A stretch of 64,000 nt of DNA from NCBI RefSeq assembly GCF_006717045.1, contig NZ_VFPH01000001.1, forward strand, positions 682,001 through 746,000, given 5' to 3'. Under the pieces are notes generated by a model. That model saw only the letters and a program-made list of their open reading frames with translations, ran no database searches and was not told the DNA's origin. This stretch comes from Pseudonocardia cypriaca (lineage in GTDB: Bacteria > Actinomycetota > Actinomycetes > Mycobacteriales > Pseudonocardiaceae). The position numbers and the translations under genes were made by a program. How positions within the stretch are numbered: the first letter of the stretch is position 1; each line of letters opens with the position of its first letter. Below are positions 9,086 to 17,948 of this stretch, one piece after another.

Positions 9086-10461
9086 GGCGGCTGCCCCAAC
9101 CGCGGGGACTGCGGGTCCGGCTGGTACTGGCCTTCGTGTTGGTGGCCGTGCTCGGCGCCACCGCGGCAGCGTGGGCCGCAGCCGCGTCGGCCGGTGCCGC
9201 CATCGTCGTCGAGGCGGAGCGGCGGACCATCGAGAACCTGGTGCACCAGATCGGCATGACCACCGCCGATCTGAGCTATCCGCCGACCCAGGACACCCTC
9301 GACGCACTGCGCACCTCGATGGGCGAGGACATCCAGGTGACCTACCAGGGGCTGCGTTCCGGCAACCTGCCGCTGATCACCGATGAGCTGCGCGCCGCCG
9401 CCCACGATCGGCTGGTTCACCAGCGGGTGGTCGGGCCCGACGGGCCGAAGCTGCTGATCGGCACCCCGATCGTCATCACCGGTCTCGACCTGCGCCGCGC
9501 TCCCTCCGGTATCGAGGTGTACGCGGTGCGGGACCTCTCGGCCTTCGAGCGGCAGGTGGACGGCCTCTTCGCGACCGCGGCCCTGACCAGCGCCGTCGCG
9601 CTGCCCGTCGCCGTGCTGCTGGCGCTCGTGGCGGCGAGCGGGGTGCTGCGACCGGTCAGCCGGGTGCGGGACACCGCGCGTGCGCTGACCGCGGGCGACA
9701 TGTCCGCCCGGATACCCACCCGGGGCGGGGACGAGCTGGCCGAACTGAGCGAGACGATCAACCGCATGGCCGATGCCCTGCAGGAGTCGATGGCCGAGCA
9801 ACGGCGGTTCGTCGCCGACGTCTCCCACGAGCTGCGCACTCCGCTGAGCGCGTTGACCGCGGTGGTCGAGGTGCTCGCCGCCTCCGTCGACGACCGCCTG
9901 CCGACGGCGAGGGAGTCGGCGGAGCTCGCGGTGGCCGAGACCCAGCGGCTGGTCGCGCTCGTGGAGGACCTGATGGAGGTGTCGCGGTTCGACGCCGGCA
10001 CGGCGCACCTGCGGGTCGAGCCGGTGGAGGTGACGCACGCGATCCGCGACTGCCTGCGCGCACGCGGCTGGCTGGAGCAGGTGCAGGTGGACATGCCCGA
10101 GCAGGCGCCTGCGTTGCTCGACCGGCGTCGGCTGGACGTGGTACTGGCGAACCTCGTCGGCAATGCGCTGCGCCACGGCGACCCGCCGGTCCAGGTGCGG
10201 CTGCGCGCCGACGACGACCTGGTGGAGATCGAGGTCACCGACCACGGTCCGGGGCTGTCACCGGAGGTGCTGGCGCACGCGTTCGACCGCTTCTACAAGG
10301 CGGACGCGGCACGACCCCGCTCCCCGGGCAGCGGGCTCGGACTGGCGATCTCGCTGGCCAACGCACGGCTGCACGGTGGGGACCTGCTGGCCGGCAACGC
10401 CGAGGGGGGCGGAGCGAGGTTCGTGCTCCGGCTACCCGGCAACCACGGGGAGCAGGCATGA
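9082..10461 (+). CDS. HAMP-containing sensor histidine kinase
   Basis: A 459-residue kinase. Transmembrane segments lie at about 12-40 and 168-192, around an extracytoplasmic sensor domain of about 125 residues. HAMP follows, then HisKA with the phosphoacceptor His in FVADVSHELRTPLSAL (about residue 250), then HATPase_c with the N-box VLANLVGNALRHG and G-box GSGLGLAIS. It overlaps the response regulator upstream and the lipoprotein downstream by 4 bases each, so the three are co-translated. Confidence 0.95.
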   Translation: MRRLPQPRGLRVRLVLAFVLVAVLGATAAAWAAAASAGAAIVVEAERRTIENLVHQIGMTTADLSYPPTQDTLDALRTSMGEDIQVTYQGLRSGNLPLITDELRAAAHDRLVHQRVVGPDGPKLLIGTPIVITGLDLRRAPSGIEVYAVRDLSAFERQVDGLFATAALTSAVALPVAVLLALVAASGVLRPVSRVRDTARALTAGDMSARIPTRGGDELAELSETINRMADALQESMAEQRRFVADVSHELRTPLSALTAVVEVLAASVDDRLPTARESAELAVAETQRLVALVEDLMEVSRFDAGTAHLRVEPVEVTHAIRDCLRARGWLEQVQVDMPEQAPALLDRRRLDVVLANLVGNALRHGDPPVQVRLRADDDLVEIEVTDHGPGLSPEVLAHAFDRFYKADAARPRSPGSGLGLAISLANARLHGGDLLAGNAEGGGARFVLRLPGNHGEQA

Positions 10462-10943
10462 GGTGGATCGTGCCGGCCGCGTTGGCGCTGCTGCTGATCG
10501 CCGGCTGCGGGGCGCCTCCGTCCGAGATCACCGACGGGATGCCTGCGCCCACCGGCGTGGCGCCCGGCGCGACCTTGTTCTTCGTCGACGCCCAGCAGCG
10601 GCTGCAGCCCCAGCAGCGCGCGACGGGCAGGCTGGGCACCGTCACCGACGCGTTGTCGTTGCTGCTCACCGGTCCCGGCCCCGACGCCGCCCTGCACACG
10701 GAGATCCGGGCCTCCGGGGAGACCCGCGTGGTCGCGGACACCACGGCCGATCTGATCACGGTCCGCCTCCCGCTGACCCGGCGCGACGTGACGTCGCTCG
10801 GCATCGACCAGATCGTCTGCACCGCGCTGGGTGTGCACGTGCAGGGCGGTGGGTCGCCCTCGGCCACCGTGCAGCTGAGCTTCACGCTGCCCGGTGACGA
10901 CGCCAACCCGCCGCGGAGCTGTCCGCTCATCCCGACCGGCTGA
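10458..10943 (+). CDS. GerMN-like lipoprotein of a two-component operon
   Basis: A 161-residue lipoprotein with lipobox LLIAGC (Cys about residue 17). The pattern VTDALSLLLTGPGPDA followed by a beta-rich segment and a late VCTALG resembles a single GerMN domain, as found in LpqB-like partners of MtrAB. It is translationally coupled to the kinase (ATGA), so a regulatory role towards that kinase is likely. Its last 17 bases overlap the end of the convergent acyltransferase gene. Confidence 0.7.
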   Translation: MRWIVPAALALLLIAGCGAPPSEITDGMPAPTGVAPGATLFFVDAQQRLQPQQRATGRLGTVTDALSLLLTGPGPDAALHTEIRASGETRVVADTTADLITVRLPLTRRDVTSLGIDQIVCTALGVHVQGGGSPSATVQLSFTLPGDDANPPRSCPLIPTG

Positions 10944-12129
10944 CGCTCAGGACCGTCACGTCCACCTGTGCGACGGGAGGCCGGGGCACCGCGACCCAGA
11001 GCGCGACGAGCGCGACCATGGCGACGGCGAAGGCCGCGAATCCGGTACGGCCCCGCGCCCAGTGGACCTCGAACCGGATCGGGTCCTCCACCAGCACCTT
11101 CGACAGCACGGCGAGCACGATCGAGAACGTGCACACGACCGCCGTGTGCGCCCACCCCTGCACATCGAGACGCTCCTCGGGCAGCAGCAGGAAGACCGGC
11201 CAGTGCCACAGGTAGAGGCTGTAGGACACCGATCCGAGCCCACGCAACGGCGCCCGGCCCAGCATCCGGGTCACCGGTGAACCGGGCGCCTGCGCGCAGA
11301 TCGAGATCAGCACGGCAGCGAGCAGCGAGTGTGCGAGCAACCCGCCCCGGAACAGCCAGTGCGCGCCCTCCCCGTCCGCCGACGCCCAGAGCACCGCGAG
11401 CGCGCCGAGCAGCACCACCTGCGCCGCCACGACGTGCCGGCCCACGATCCGCGACACCGCCGAACGGACCGGAGCGGTGGCCGGCAACGCCCCCGACAGC
11501 AACGAGAACGCCCTCGTGTCGGTCCCCGTGTAGACGCGGGTGGGATCGCCGGCGGTGAACAGGACGACCATCAAGGCCAGCGAGGACGCGGAGACGAGCA
11601 GGGCCACCAGCGCCACCCACGGCTCCACCCGCCGCGCGGTCGCCGCGATCAGGAGCACCACCACCGGCCACACCAGGTAGAACTGCTCCTCCACGGCGAT
11701 GCTCCACAGGTGGCCGAAGACCCGGCCGGGCCCGTACCTGTCCCAGTAGCCGGCCGACTCGGCCAGCAGATGCCAGTTCGCCAGGTTCGCCTGCACCCAC
11801 GGGCCGTCCGACAGAGCGCTGCTCCACAGATCCTCGGCCCCCAGCGCCCACACCAGCAGCGTGGTCACCGCCAGCATCACCGCCAGCGCGGGCAGCAGCC
11901 GCCTGACCCGCCGCCCCCAGAACGCGACCAACGACACGGTCCCGGTGGCCCGGACCTCCCGGAGCAGCAGCCCGGTGATCAGATAGCCGGACAGCGCGAA
12001 GAACAGGTCGACGCCGAGAAAACCGCCGCCAAGGTGGCCGGCGTGGAACAACAGCACACCGGCCACCGCGATCCCGCGCAGCCCGTCCAACCCCGCCAGC
12101 CGCTGCGGTGGCTGTTCCGCATCACCCAT
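10927..12129 (-). CDS. Acyltransferase-3 (OafA/YrhL-type) membrane protein
   Basis: A 400-residue, 10-11-helix integral membrane O-acyltransferase. The family signatures are near the N-terminus (LDGLRGIAVAGVLLFHAG, with the conserved His) and in the middle (SGYLITGLLLRE; LWSIAVEEQFYLVWP). The protein ends right after the last helix and has no fused SGNH domain. The lipoprotein at 7628 could supply it. The start at 12129 is the first Met before the conserved motif. The 3' end is antisense to the GerMN lipoprotein over 17 bp. Confidence 0.92.
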   Translation of the reverse strand: MGDAEQPPQRLAGLDGLRGIAVAGVLLFHAGHLGGGFLGVDLFFALSGYLITGLLLREVRATGTVSLVAFWGRRVRRLLPALAVMLAVTTLLVWALGAEDLWSSALSDGPWVQANLANWHLLAESAGYWDRYGPGRVFGHLWSIAVEEQFYLVWPVVVLLIAATARRVEPWVALVALLVSASSLALMVVLFTAGDPTRVYTGTDTRAFSLLSGALPATAPVRSAVSRIVGRHVVAAQVVLLGALAVLWASADGEGAHWLFRGGLLAHSLLAAVLISICAQAPGSPVTRMLGRAPLRGLGSVSYSLYLWHWPVFLLLPEERLDVQGWAHTAVVCTFSIVLAVLSKVLVEDPIRFEVHWARGRTGFAAFAVAMVALVALWVAVPRPPVAQVDVTVLSVSRSG

Positions 12130-12287
12130 CGCCACGAGCCTGCGGGGCACGGGTCGTCGCACGGTCCCCGTCGCGTAGCAGGAATGTCGCAACGGTTGGC
12201 CGCGGGCGCTCGCGGCCTCGGGCCCGCGTCGCGTAAGTCCCCCACCGCTACCTCCCCGACGCCGGGGATGTCGCGAGGGGTGGCGGG

Positions 12288-13559
12288 TCAGAGCCCGCGC
12301 GCCGCCAGCGCCTCGCGCACCGCCTTGCTGGTGGAGGGCACGGTGGCCGACGGGCCGATGTGGCCCGACACCGCGTCGAGGGTCTTGAGCCCGTCGCCGG
12401 TGATCAGCAGCACCGTCTCGGCGTCGGGGTCGAGCTGCCCGGACTCGATGAGCTTCTTCGCGGTGGCCACGGTGACGCCGCCTGCCGTCTCCGCGAACAC
12501 GCCCTCGGTGCGGGCGAGCAGCCGGATGCCCTCCACGACCTCCTCGTCGCTGACGTGCGCGACGGCCCCGCCGGTGCGGCGGACGGCGTCGAGGACGTAC
12601 GGGCCGTCGGCGGGGTTGCCGATGGCGAGGGAGCGGGCGATCGTGTCCGGGCGCACCGGCTGCACCACGTCGTGGCCGTCCTCGAACGCCTTGGCCACCG
12701 GTGAGCAGCCCGTGGCCTGCGCACCGAACACCCGGTACGGGGTGGGCTCCACCAGCCCGAGCGTGCCGAGCTCGGTGAAGCCCTTGTCCACCTTGGTCAG
12801 CTGGGAGCCCGAGGCCACGGGCACCACGACCTGCTCGGGCAGTCGCCAGCCGAGCTGCTCGGCCACCTCGTAGCCGAGGGTCTTGGAGCCCTCCGCGTAG
12901 TACGGGCGCACGTTGACGTTGACGAACGCCCAGTCCTCGTGCTCGGCGGCGAGCTCCGTGGCGAGCCGGTTGACGTCGTCGTAGTTGCCGTCGACGGCCA
13001 GCAGGGTGCCGTCGTAGACGGCGGTGGTGAGCACCTTGGCCTGCTCGAGGGAGCTGGGGATCAGCACCACCGAGTCCCAGCCCGCGCGGGCGGCCGCGGC
13101 GGCCACCGCGTTGGCCAGGTTGCCGGTGGACGGGCAGCAGAGCACGGTGAAGCCGAGCTCGCGGGCCGCCGCCAGCGCCACGGCCACCACCCGGTCCTTG
13201 AAGGAGTGGGTGGGGTTGCCGGTGTCGTCCTTGACCCACAGCGTGCGCACGCCCAGTGCGGCGGCGAGCCGGTCGGCCTTGATCAGCCGGGTGAGGCCGG
13301 GCTCGGTGTTGGGGTGGGACTGCACGTCGGAGGGCACGGGGAGCAGGTGGCGGTAGCGCCAGATGGACTTGGGGCCCGACTCGATCGACTCGCGGGTAAC
13401 GGTGCCGAAGTCGTAGGCCACCTCGAGCGGGCCGAAGCACTCCGGACAGGCGAACTCGGCCGCGAGCGGGATCTGGTGACCGCATTCCCGACAGGACAGC
13501 GCGCGGGCGGGTCCGAGGTCGAAAGCGGTGGTCGTGGCGCTGTCAGCAGTCAGGGACAT
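12288..13559 (-). CDS. thrC: Threonine synthase
   Basis: A 423-residue PLP enzyme that converts O-phosphohomoserine to threonine. An N-terminal zinc-ribbon-like segment (CRECGHQIP...CPEC) precedes the fold-type II core. The PLP lysine is in THSFKDRVVA (about residue 120) and the phosphate loop follows (PSTGNLANA). The start at 13559 has AGGAG 7 bases upstream. An earlier in-frame ATG (13574) lies inside the riboswitch P1 helix and has no ribosome binding site, so it was rejected. Expression is set by the SAM-I riboswitch next to the ribosome binding site. Confidence 0.95.
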   Translation of the reverse strand: MSLTADSATTTAFDLGPARALSCRECGHQIPLAAEFACPECFGPLEVAYDFGTVTRESIESGPKSIWRYRHLLPVPSDVQSHPNTEPGLTRLIKADRLAAALGVRTLWVKDDTGNPTHSFKDRVVAVALAAARELGFTVLCCPSTGNLANAVAAAAARAGWDSVVLIPSSLEQAKVLTTAVYDGTLLAVDGNYDDVNRLATELAAEHEDWAFVNVNVRPYYAEGSKTLGYEVAEQLGWRLPEQVVVPVASGSQLTKVDKGFTELGTLGLVEPTPYRVFGAQATGCSPVAKAFEDGHDVVQPVRPDTIARSLAIGNPADGPYVLDAVRRTGGAVAHVSDEEVVEGIRLLARTEGVFAETAGGVTVATAKKLIESGQLDPDAETVLLITGDGLKTLDAVSGHIGPSATVPSTSKAVREALAARGL

Positions 13560-13569
13560 GAGAAGTCTC

Positions 13570-13683
13570 CTCATCTTTCCCGCACCGTGCGGGTCGGAAT
13601 TGGCACCGTGATCGAGCGCGAAGAGCGCGCATCGCCGGTTGCCGGGGCTTCGTCGGGCCGTTCCCTCTGCCCCTCTGGATGAG
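13570..13683 (-). ncRNA. SAM-I (S-box) riboswitch
   Basis: Read on the minus strand, the 114-nt leader shows the full S-box consensus. P1 is CTCATC (13683-13678) paired with GATGAG (13575-13570). The P2 kink-turn region is AGAGGGAACGGCCCGACGAA, then CCCCGGCAACC. A P3 hairpin is followed by GGTGCCAATTCC and by a P4 hairpin, CCCGCA-CGG-TGCGGG. P1's 3' strand abuts and partly overlaps the thrC Shine-Dalgarno sequence (GATGAGGAG). SAM binding should therefore block ribosome access, giving translational OFF control. Confidence 0.93.
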
Positions 13684-13796
13684 CCATATGCGGTTGTGCC
13701 CATCACGTTACGACACGTCCGTTGCGGCTCCCAAGCCCGTCTCGTGATCTGGGAGCCGGGTCACGGGATGTCGGGGTGGTGCGCGAGCATGGACGC

Positions 13797-14756
13797 ATGG
13801 CCGCGCCAGCCCCGATCCGCCTCGTCGTCGGCGAGGAGGAGCTGCTCGTCGAGCGGGCGATCGAGCAGGTCGCGGCGGAGGTCCGCGCGAGCGACCCCGC
13901 GGCCGACGTGCGCCGGGTGCGCGCGGCCGAGCTCACCCCGGCCGACCTCGCCGAGAACCTGAGCCCGTCGCTCTTCGCCGAGGCGAGGGTGCTCGTCCTG
14001 CTCGCGGCCCACGAGGTCGGCAAGGAGCTGGCCACGGCGATCCTCGAGCAGTCGGCCGACCCGGCCGAAGGCATCGTCCTCGTGGTCGTCCACTCGGGAG
14101 GGGCGCGCAACAAGGCCCTCGTCGACGCGCTGCGCAAGGCGGGTGCCCCGGTCACCACCTGCAACAAGATCACGAGGATGGACGAGCGGTCCGACTTCGT
14201 GCGTGCCGAGGCCCGGCGCGTGGGGGGCAAGATCACCGGCGACGCGATCGCCGCGCTGCTCGAGGCGGTGGGGTCGGACCTGCGGGAGCTGGCATCGGCC
14301 ACCAGCCAGCTGGTGGCCGACACCGGCGGCTCGGTCGACGAGCGCGCAGTGCGCCGCTACCACCGGGGCCGCGCAGAGGCCACCGGGTTCGCGGTCGCCG
14401 ACAAGGTCGTGGCGGGCGACCGCGCGGGCGCGGTCGAGGCGCTGCGCTGGGCGCAGCTGCTCGGCACGCCGTCGGTGCTGATTGCCGACGCGCTGGCCGA
14501 CGCGTTGCGCACGCTCGCGAAGGTGGGGTCGGCCGGTCGCGGCGACCCCAACCGCCTGGCCGGCACGCTGGGCATGCCGCCGTGGAAGATCCGCAAGGCC
14601 CAGCAGGCGGTGCGCGGATGGGGCCCGGAGGCCCTTGCGGAGGCGTTCGCCGCGGCGGCCGAGGTCAACGCAGACGTCAAGGGTGCGGCGGCCGACCCGG
14701 ACTACGCCCTGGAACGCGCGGTCCTGCGCATCCTCGCCGCCCGCTCCCGCCGCTAG
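13797..14756 (+). CDS. holA: DNA polymerase III subunit delta
   Basis: A 319-residue clamp-loader delta subunit. Family landmarks are the N-terminal LVVGEEELLVERAI, SLFAEARVLVL around residue 65, and the C-terminal helical domain with GMPPWKIRKAQQA near residue 260. It loads the beta clamp with delta-prime and tau/gamma. The start at 13797 is the Met directly before the conserved fold. It is divergent from thrC and its riboswitch. No internal oddities were seen. Confidence 0.94.
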   Translation: MAAPAPIRLVVGEEELLVERAIEQVAAEVRASDPAADVRRVRAAELTPADLAENLSPSLFAEARVLVLLAAHEVGKELATAILEQSADPAEGIVLVVVHSGGARNKALVDALRKAGAPVTTCNKITRMDERSDFVRAEARRVGGKITGDAIAALLEAVGSDLRELASATSQLVADTGGSVDERAVRRYHRGRAEATGFAVADKVVAGDRAGAVEALRWAQLLGTPSVLIADALADALRTLAKVGSAGRGDPNRLAGTLGMPPWKIRKAQQAVRGWGPEALAEAFAAAAEVNADVKGAAADPDYALERAVLRILAARSRR

Positions 14757-14781
14757 CCCGCCCATCCCGAGGAGCATCGGA

Positions 14782-15900
14782 TCACGCGGGGGCGAGCGTG
14801 GCCGTCGTCGTGCCGGCCGCGGCGCGGAACACCTCCAGGTCCGGCTCGAGCGCCTGCCGCTGGGCCGGTGACATCGGCTCGAAGGGGTCGAGCGTCACGG
14901 TGAGCCCGTCCTTGCGCGTGCGGCCTCGCCACACCCCGACGATCTCGCCGTCCGCCCAGATGACCCCGGGGTTCGCGACGGCCTGCCAGATCTTGCGGCG
15001 ACGATCGGCGTCCGGCGCCAGCAGCTCGCGGTCGGCGAGCTCGGTGAGCGGGTCGTAGGCCGGCAGCAGCCGGACCCCGCGGGCCGGTGGGGCGTCGACG
15101 ACGCGGTCGAGGTCGTCGGCGTGCACCCAGAGCTCCGCGTCCGCGACGCGCACCGGCCGCAGTTCACCCGCCACGAGGTCCCACCACCGCCGGGCGGCGG
15201 CCGGGCGCAGGCCCAGCCAGCCGGCGAGGTGCGCGGGTTTCGCCGGCCCGAACGCCGCGAGGAACCGGCGCACCAGCTCGGCGCGGCTCTCGTCCGTGGC
15301 GGCCCGCGTCCCGTCGCTGGAGCCGGCGTAGCGGAACCGGCTCGGCAATGCCGGGTCGACCTGCACGGTGAGGCCGGCGTGCAGCGTGGCGAGCCGGAAG
15401 AGCACGTCGTGCACGTGCGCGGCGCCGCAGCTCTCGCACCAGGGCGCCAGCCGGTGGTCGACGGCAGAGCTGATCGCCCCGCTCACCTCGCCCTTGGTCC
15501 GCGGTGTGCCGTCGGCCGTCACCGTGGCCATCGCGGCGGCGACCTCGTCGAGCGCCGCCGCGAACGTGATCCCGGCGCCGGCGAGCTCGTCGCCGAACGT
15601 CGCCATGGTCTGACGTGACCAGTCCCGTCCGTCGGCGACGTGCAGCGCTCCGCGGAGCAGGGCGAGGTCGTCGGCCCGGTGCAGGTGGAGCGCGCCTCGT
15701 ACGCCGTGGACGAGCGCGAGATCGCCCCGGGGCCGGCCCGGTCCGGTCCGCAGGCTCAGCGCCGGCCGGGCGCTGCGGCCCGGTGGGTAGTCCTGCAGAC
15801 CCACGCCGAGCACGACGTCACCGGTGCCGGGCGCGACGAGGTCGTGGGCGACCGCGCGGTGGGCGAGCACGCGCTGCCGGTCGACGGCCGGTGCGGGCAT
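14782..15900 (-). CDS. Winged-helix DNA-binding (HTH_42 / AlkZ-like) protein
   Basis: A 372-residue protein of the HTH_42 family (PF06224), whose characterised members are AlkZ/AlkX-type DNA glycosylases. Visible features are an N-terminal winged helix, a central GLRPAAARRWWDLVAGEL helix-turn-helix and a C-terminal LLPAYDPLTELADRELL and GVIWADGEIVGVWRGR segment. It is convergent with holA, 25 bp from its stop. A DNA-repair role is plausible from the family but cannot be confirmed from the residues. Confidence 0.85.
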   Translation of the reverse strand: MPAPAVDRQRVLAHRAVAHDLVAPGTGDVVLGVGLQDYPPGRSARPALSLRTGPGRPRGDLALVHGVRGALHLHRADDLALLRGALHVADGRDWSRQTMATFGDELAGAGITFAAALDEVAAAMATVTADGTPRTKGEVSGAISSAVDHRLAPWCESCGAAHVHDVLFRLATLHAGLTVQVDPALPSRFRYAGSSDGTRAATDESRAELVRRFLAAFGPAKPAHLAGWLGLRPAAARRWWDLVAGELRPVRVADAELWVHADDLDRVVDAPPARGVRLLPAYDPLTELADRELLAPDADRRRKIWQAVANPGVIWADGEIVGVWRGRTRKDGLTVTLDPFEPMSPAQRQALEPDLEVFRAAAGTTTATLAPA

Positions 15901-15932
15901 GCCCGCAACCTACGGCCCGCGCAGGCTCGTCC

Positions 15933-16049
15933 TCAGCTGTTACCGCTGGTGCGGCCCTTCTTGAACCAGGCACCGACCTTGTCGCCCAGCAGGGCGCCGC
16001 CGATACCGGCGAGGACAGCGGGGACCAACGCGAGCATGTCAACGAGCAT
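15933..16049 (-). CDS. Unlisted 38-residue small membrane peptide
   Basis: The 38-codon frame starts at ATG 16049 with a strong ribosome binding site (GAGGAG, about 10 bases upstream). The peptide begins MLVDMLALVPAVLAGIGGAL, a single hydrophobic segment with Gly-rich packing faces. It ends in an amphipathic cationic tail (GAWFKKGRTSGNS). Codon third positions are GC-rich like a real gene. It is divergent from gnd. It may be a small membrane-inserted regulator or a bacteriocin/toxin-like peptide; no family is recognised. Confidence 0.6.
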   Translation of the reverse strand: MLVDMLALVPAVLAGIGGALLGDKVGAWFKKGRTSGNS

Positions 16050-16234
16050 CGGGGGAAATCTCCTCGTGTCGGACGGGCGAGGGGAGCCTGGCGCCCGCCG
16101 GCGGAGCTTCCACTGTCGGCGAGAGCCTCGGGAGCTGTCGACGCGATGTCGGCGAACTCACGTTTGAGCGCGCCCAGTGGCGCGTGCGGGCGGGGCGGTA
16201 GCGTGCAGGGCGCGTACGTCGACGCCCGAGGGAG

Positions 16235-17683
16235 ATGACCGTGCCAGACGGGAAGAGCCGGATCGGTGTGACCGGGTTGGCCGTGATGGGGGCGAACCTC
16301 GCCCGCAACATCGCACGGCGGGGAACACCGATTGCCGTCCACAACCGGACGGCGGCGCGCACGCGGGAGTTCATCGAGGCCTACGGCTCGGAGGGCACGT
16401 TCACCGCGGCCGAGACCGTCGAGGACTTCGTCGCCGCGCTGGAGCGGCCGCGGCGGATCATCGTGATGGTGAAGGCGGGTGCGCCCGTCGACGCCGTGAT
16501 CGAGGAGCTGGCCCCGCTGCTCGACGAGGGCGACATCATCATCGACGCGGGCAACTCGCACTTCCCCGACACCAAGCGGCGCACCGAGGAGTGCGCCGCG
16601 CGTGGCCTGCGCTTCATGGGCGTGGGCGTCTCCGGTGGTGAGGAGGGCGCGCTGCTCGGGCCGAGCATCATGCCCGGCGGCGACCCGGCCGCCTACGCCG
16701 AGGTCGAGGAGATCCTCACCGGCATCGCCGCCCAGGTGGACGGCACGCCGTGCTGCGTGCACGTCGGGCCGGACGGCGCCGGCCACTACGTCAAGATGGT
16801 GCACAACGGCATCGAGTACGCCGACATCCAGCTCATCGCCGAGGCGTACGACCTGCTCACGCACGTCGCGGGCCTCGACGCCCCGGCCATCGGCAAGATC
16901 TTCGAGGAGTGGAACTCCGGCGACCTGGAGTCGTTCCTCATCGAGATCACGGCCGAGGTGCTGCAGAAGACCGACGCCAGCACCGGTCGCCCGCTCGTCG
17001 ACGTCATCCTCGACGAGGCGGAGCAGAAGGGCACCGGGCGCTGGACGGCGATCGACGCGCTCGACCTCGGCGTGCCGCTCACCGGCATCACCGAGGCCGT
17101 GTTCGCGCGCACCCTCTCGGCTCTGAAGGGCGAGCGGAAGGCGGCCGCGGGCACGCTCGGCGGTCCGGTGCCGGGTGCGGGAGAGGACCGGGCCGACCTG
17201 GTCGACGACATCCGCCAGGCCCTCTACGCCAGCAAGGTGGTGGCCTATGCGCAGGGCTTCGCGCAGATGCGCGCGGCGTCGGCGGCGAACGACTGGAACC
17301 TCGACCTCGGCGCGATGGCCACGATCTGGCGGGGCGGCTGCATCATCCGGGCGCAGTTCCTCAACCGCATCCGCGACGCCTACGCGGAGCACGGCGACAT
17401 CGAGAACCTGCTGATGGTCCCCTACTTCACCGAGGCCGTCGCCGATGCGCAGGACGCGTGGCGGCGCGTGGTGGTCACGGCGACGCAGCAGGGCGTGGCG
17501 ATCCCGGCGTTCGCCAGCTCGCTGTCCTATTACGACGGCTACCGGCGCGAGCGCGGCCCGGCCAACCTGATCCAGGGCCTGCGGGACTTCTTCGGCGCCC
17601 ACACCTACCGGCGGATCGACACCGAGGGCGTGTTCCACACCCGCTGGGCGCAGGACGGCACCGAGGTGCGCACGGACGCCTGA
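16235..17683 (+). CDS. gnd: 6-phosphogluconate dehydrogenase (decarboxylating)
   Basis: A 482-residue long-form Gnd. It oxidises and decarboxylates 6-phosphogluconate to ribulose 5-phosphate in the pentose phosphate pathway, making NADPH. The Rossmann motif is GVTGLAVMGANLARN (about residues 11-25). Substrate residues lie in GVSGGEEGALLGPSIMPGG (about 128-146) and KMVHNGIEYADIQLIAEAY (about 184-202). The C-terminal all-helical domain has full length. GAGGGAG immediately upstream of ATG 16235 serves as the ribosome binding site. Confidence 0.97.
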   Translation: MTVPDGKSRIGVTGLAVMGANLARNIARRGTPIAVHNRTAARTREFIEAYGSEGTFTAAETVEDFVAALERPRRIIVMVKAGAPVDAVIEELAPLLDEGDIIIDAGNSHFPDTKRRTEECAARGLRFMGVGVSGGEEGALLGPSIMPGGDPAAYAEVEEILTGIAAQVDGTPCCVHVGPDGAGHYVKMVHNGIEYADIQLIAEAYDLLTHVAGLDAPAIGKIFEEWNSGDLESFLIEITAEVLQKTDASTGRPLVDVILDEAEQKGTGRWTAIDALDLGVPLTGITEAVFARTLSALKGERKAAAGTLGGPVPGAGEDRADLVDDIRQALYASKVVAYAQGFAQMRAASAANDWNLDLGAMATIWRGGCIIRAQFLNRIRDAYAEHGDIENLLMVPYFTEAVADAQDAWRRVVVTATQQGVAIPAFASSLSYYDGYRRERGPANLIQGLRDFFGAHTYRRIDTEGVFHTRWAQDGTEVRTDA

Positions 17684-17766
17684 ACGAACCACCCGCAGGT
17701 CAGGTGGCGCCGACAACTGTGTGCCTGGTCATCGCGGGCAAGGTCTTCTGGCTCCAGGTCTTGCTT

Positions 17767-17864
17767 CCCCGGGCCTCCTGGCGGCGCCGCGCATTGTGCG
17801 GGGCCGCCCCTCACAGCTCAAGGGCGCCTTCGGCGTCGCTCCGCGATCGCTTCGCGCCCCTTGA
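17767..17864 (+). repeat. Left copy of about 95-bp inverted repeat flanking the IS110 region
   Basis: This GC-rich segment is repeated, inverted and roughly 85-90% identical by eye, at 19958-20052. Shared landmarks are CCCCGGGCC at the outer edge, GCGGGGCCGCCCCTCA in the middle and CCCTTGA at the inner edge. It has internal palindromic character and may be a dispersed chromosomal repeat or the end of a composite mobile unit. Confidence 0.75.
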
Positions 17865-17948
17865 TGGGATGAAGGAGCGGGGCCTCCGCTCCTCGTGGCT
17901 CCCGGCTCATGCTCGGGGTGCTCACACCAACGATTTGAGGAGGCCCCT

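Noticed and set aside
13559..13574. An alternative upstream thrC start at the ATG within GATGAGG
   Set aside because: That ATG is part of the riboswitch P1 helix and has no ribosome binding site; the downstream ATG has AGGAG at proper distance.
17684..17948. A defined IS110 bridge RNA upstream of the transposase
   Set aside because: The region is structured and plausible, but its ends and internal loops cannot be assigned without sister copies or target sites, so it was not entered as a feature.
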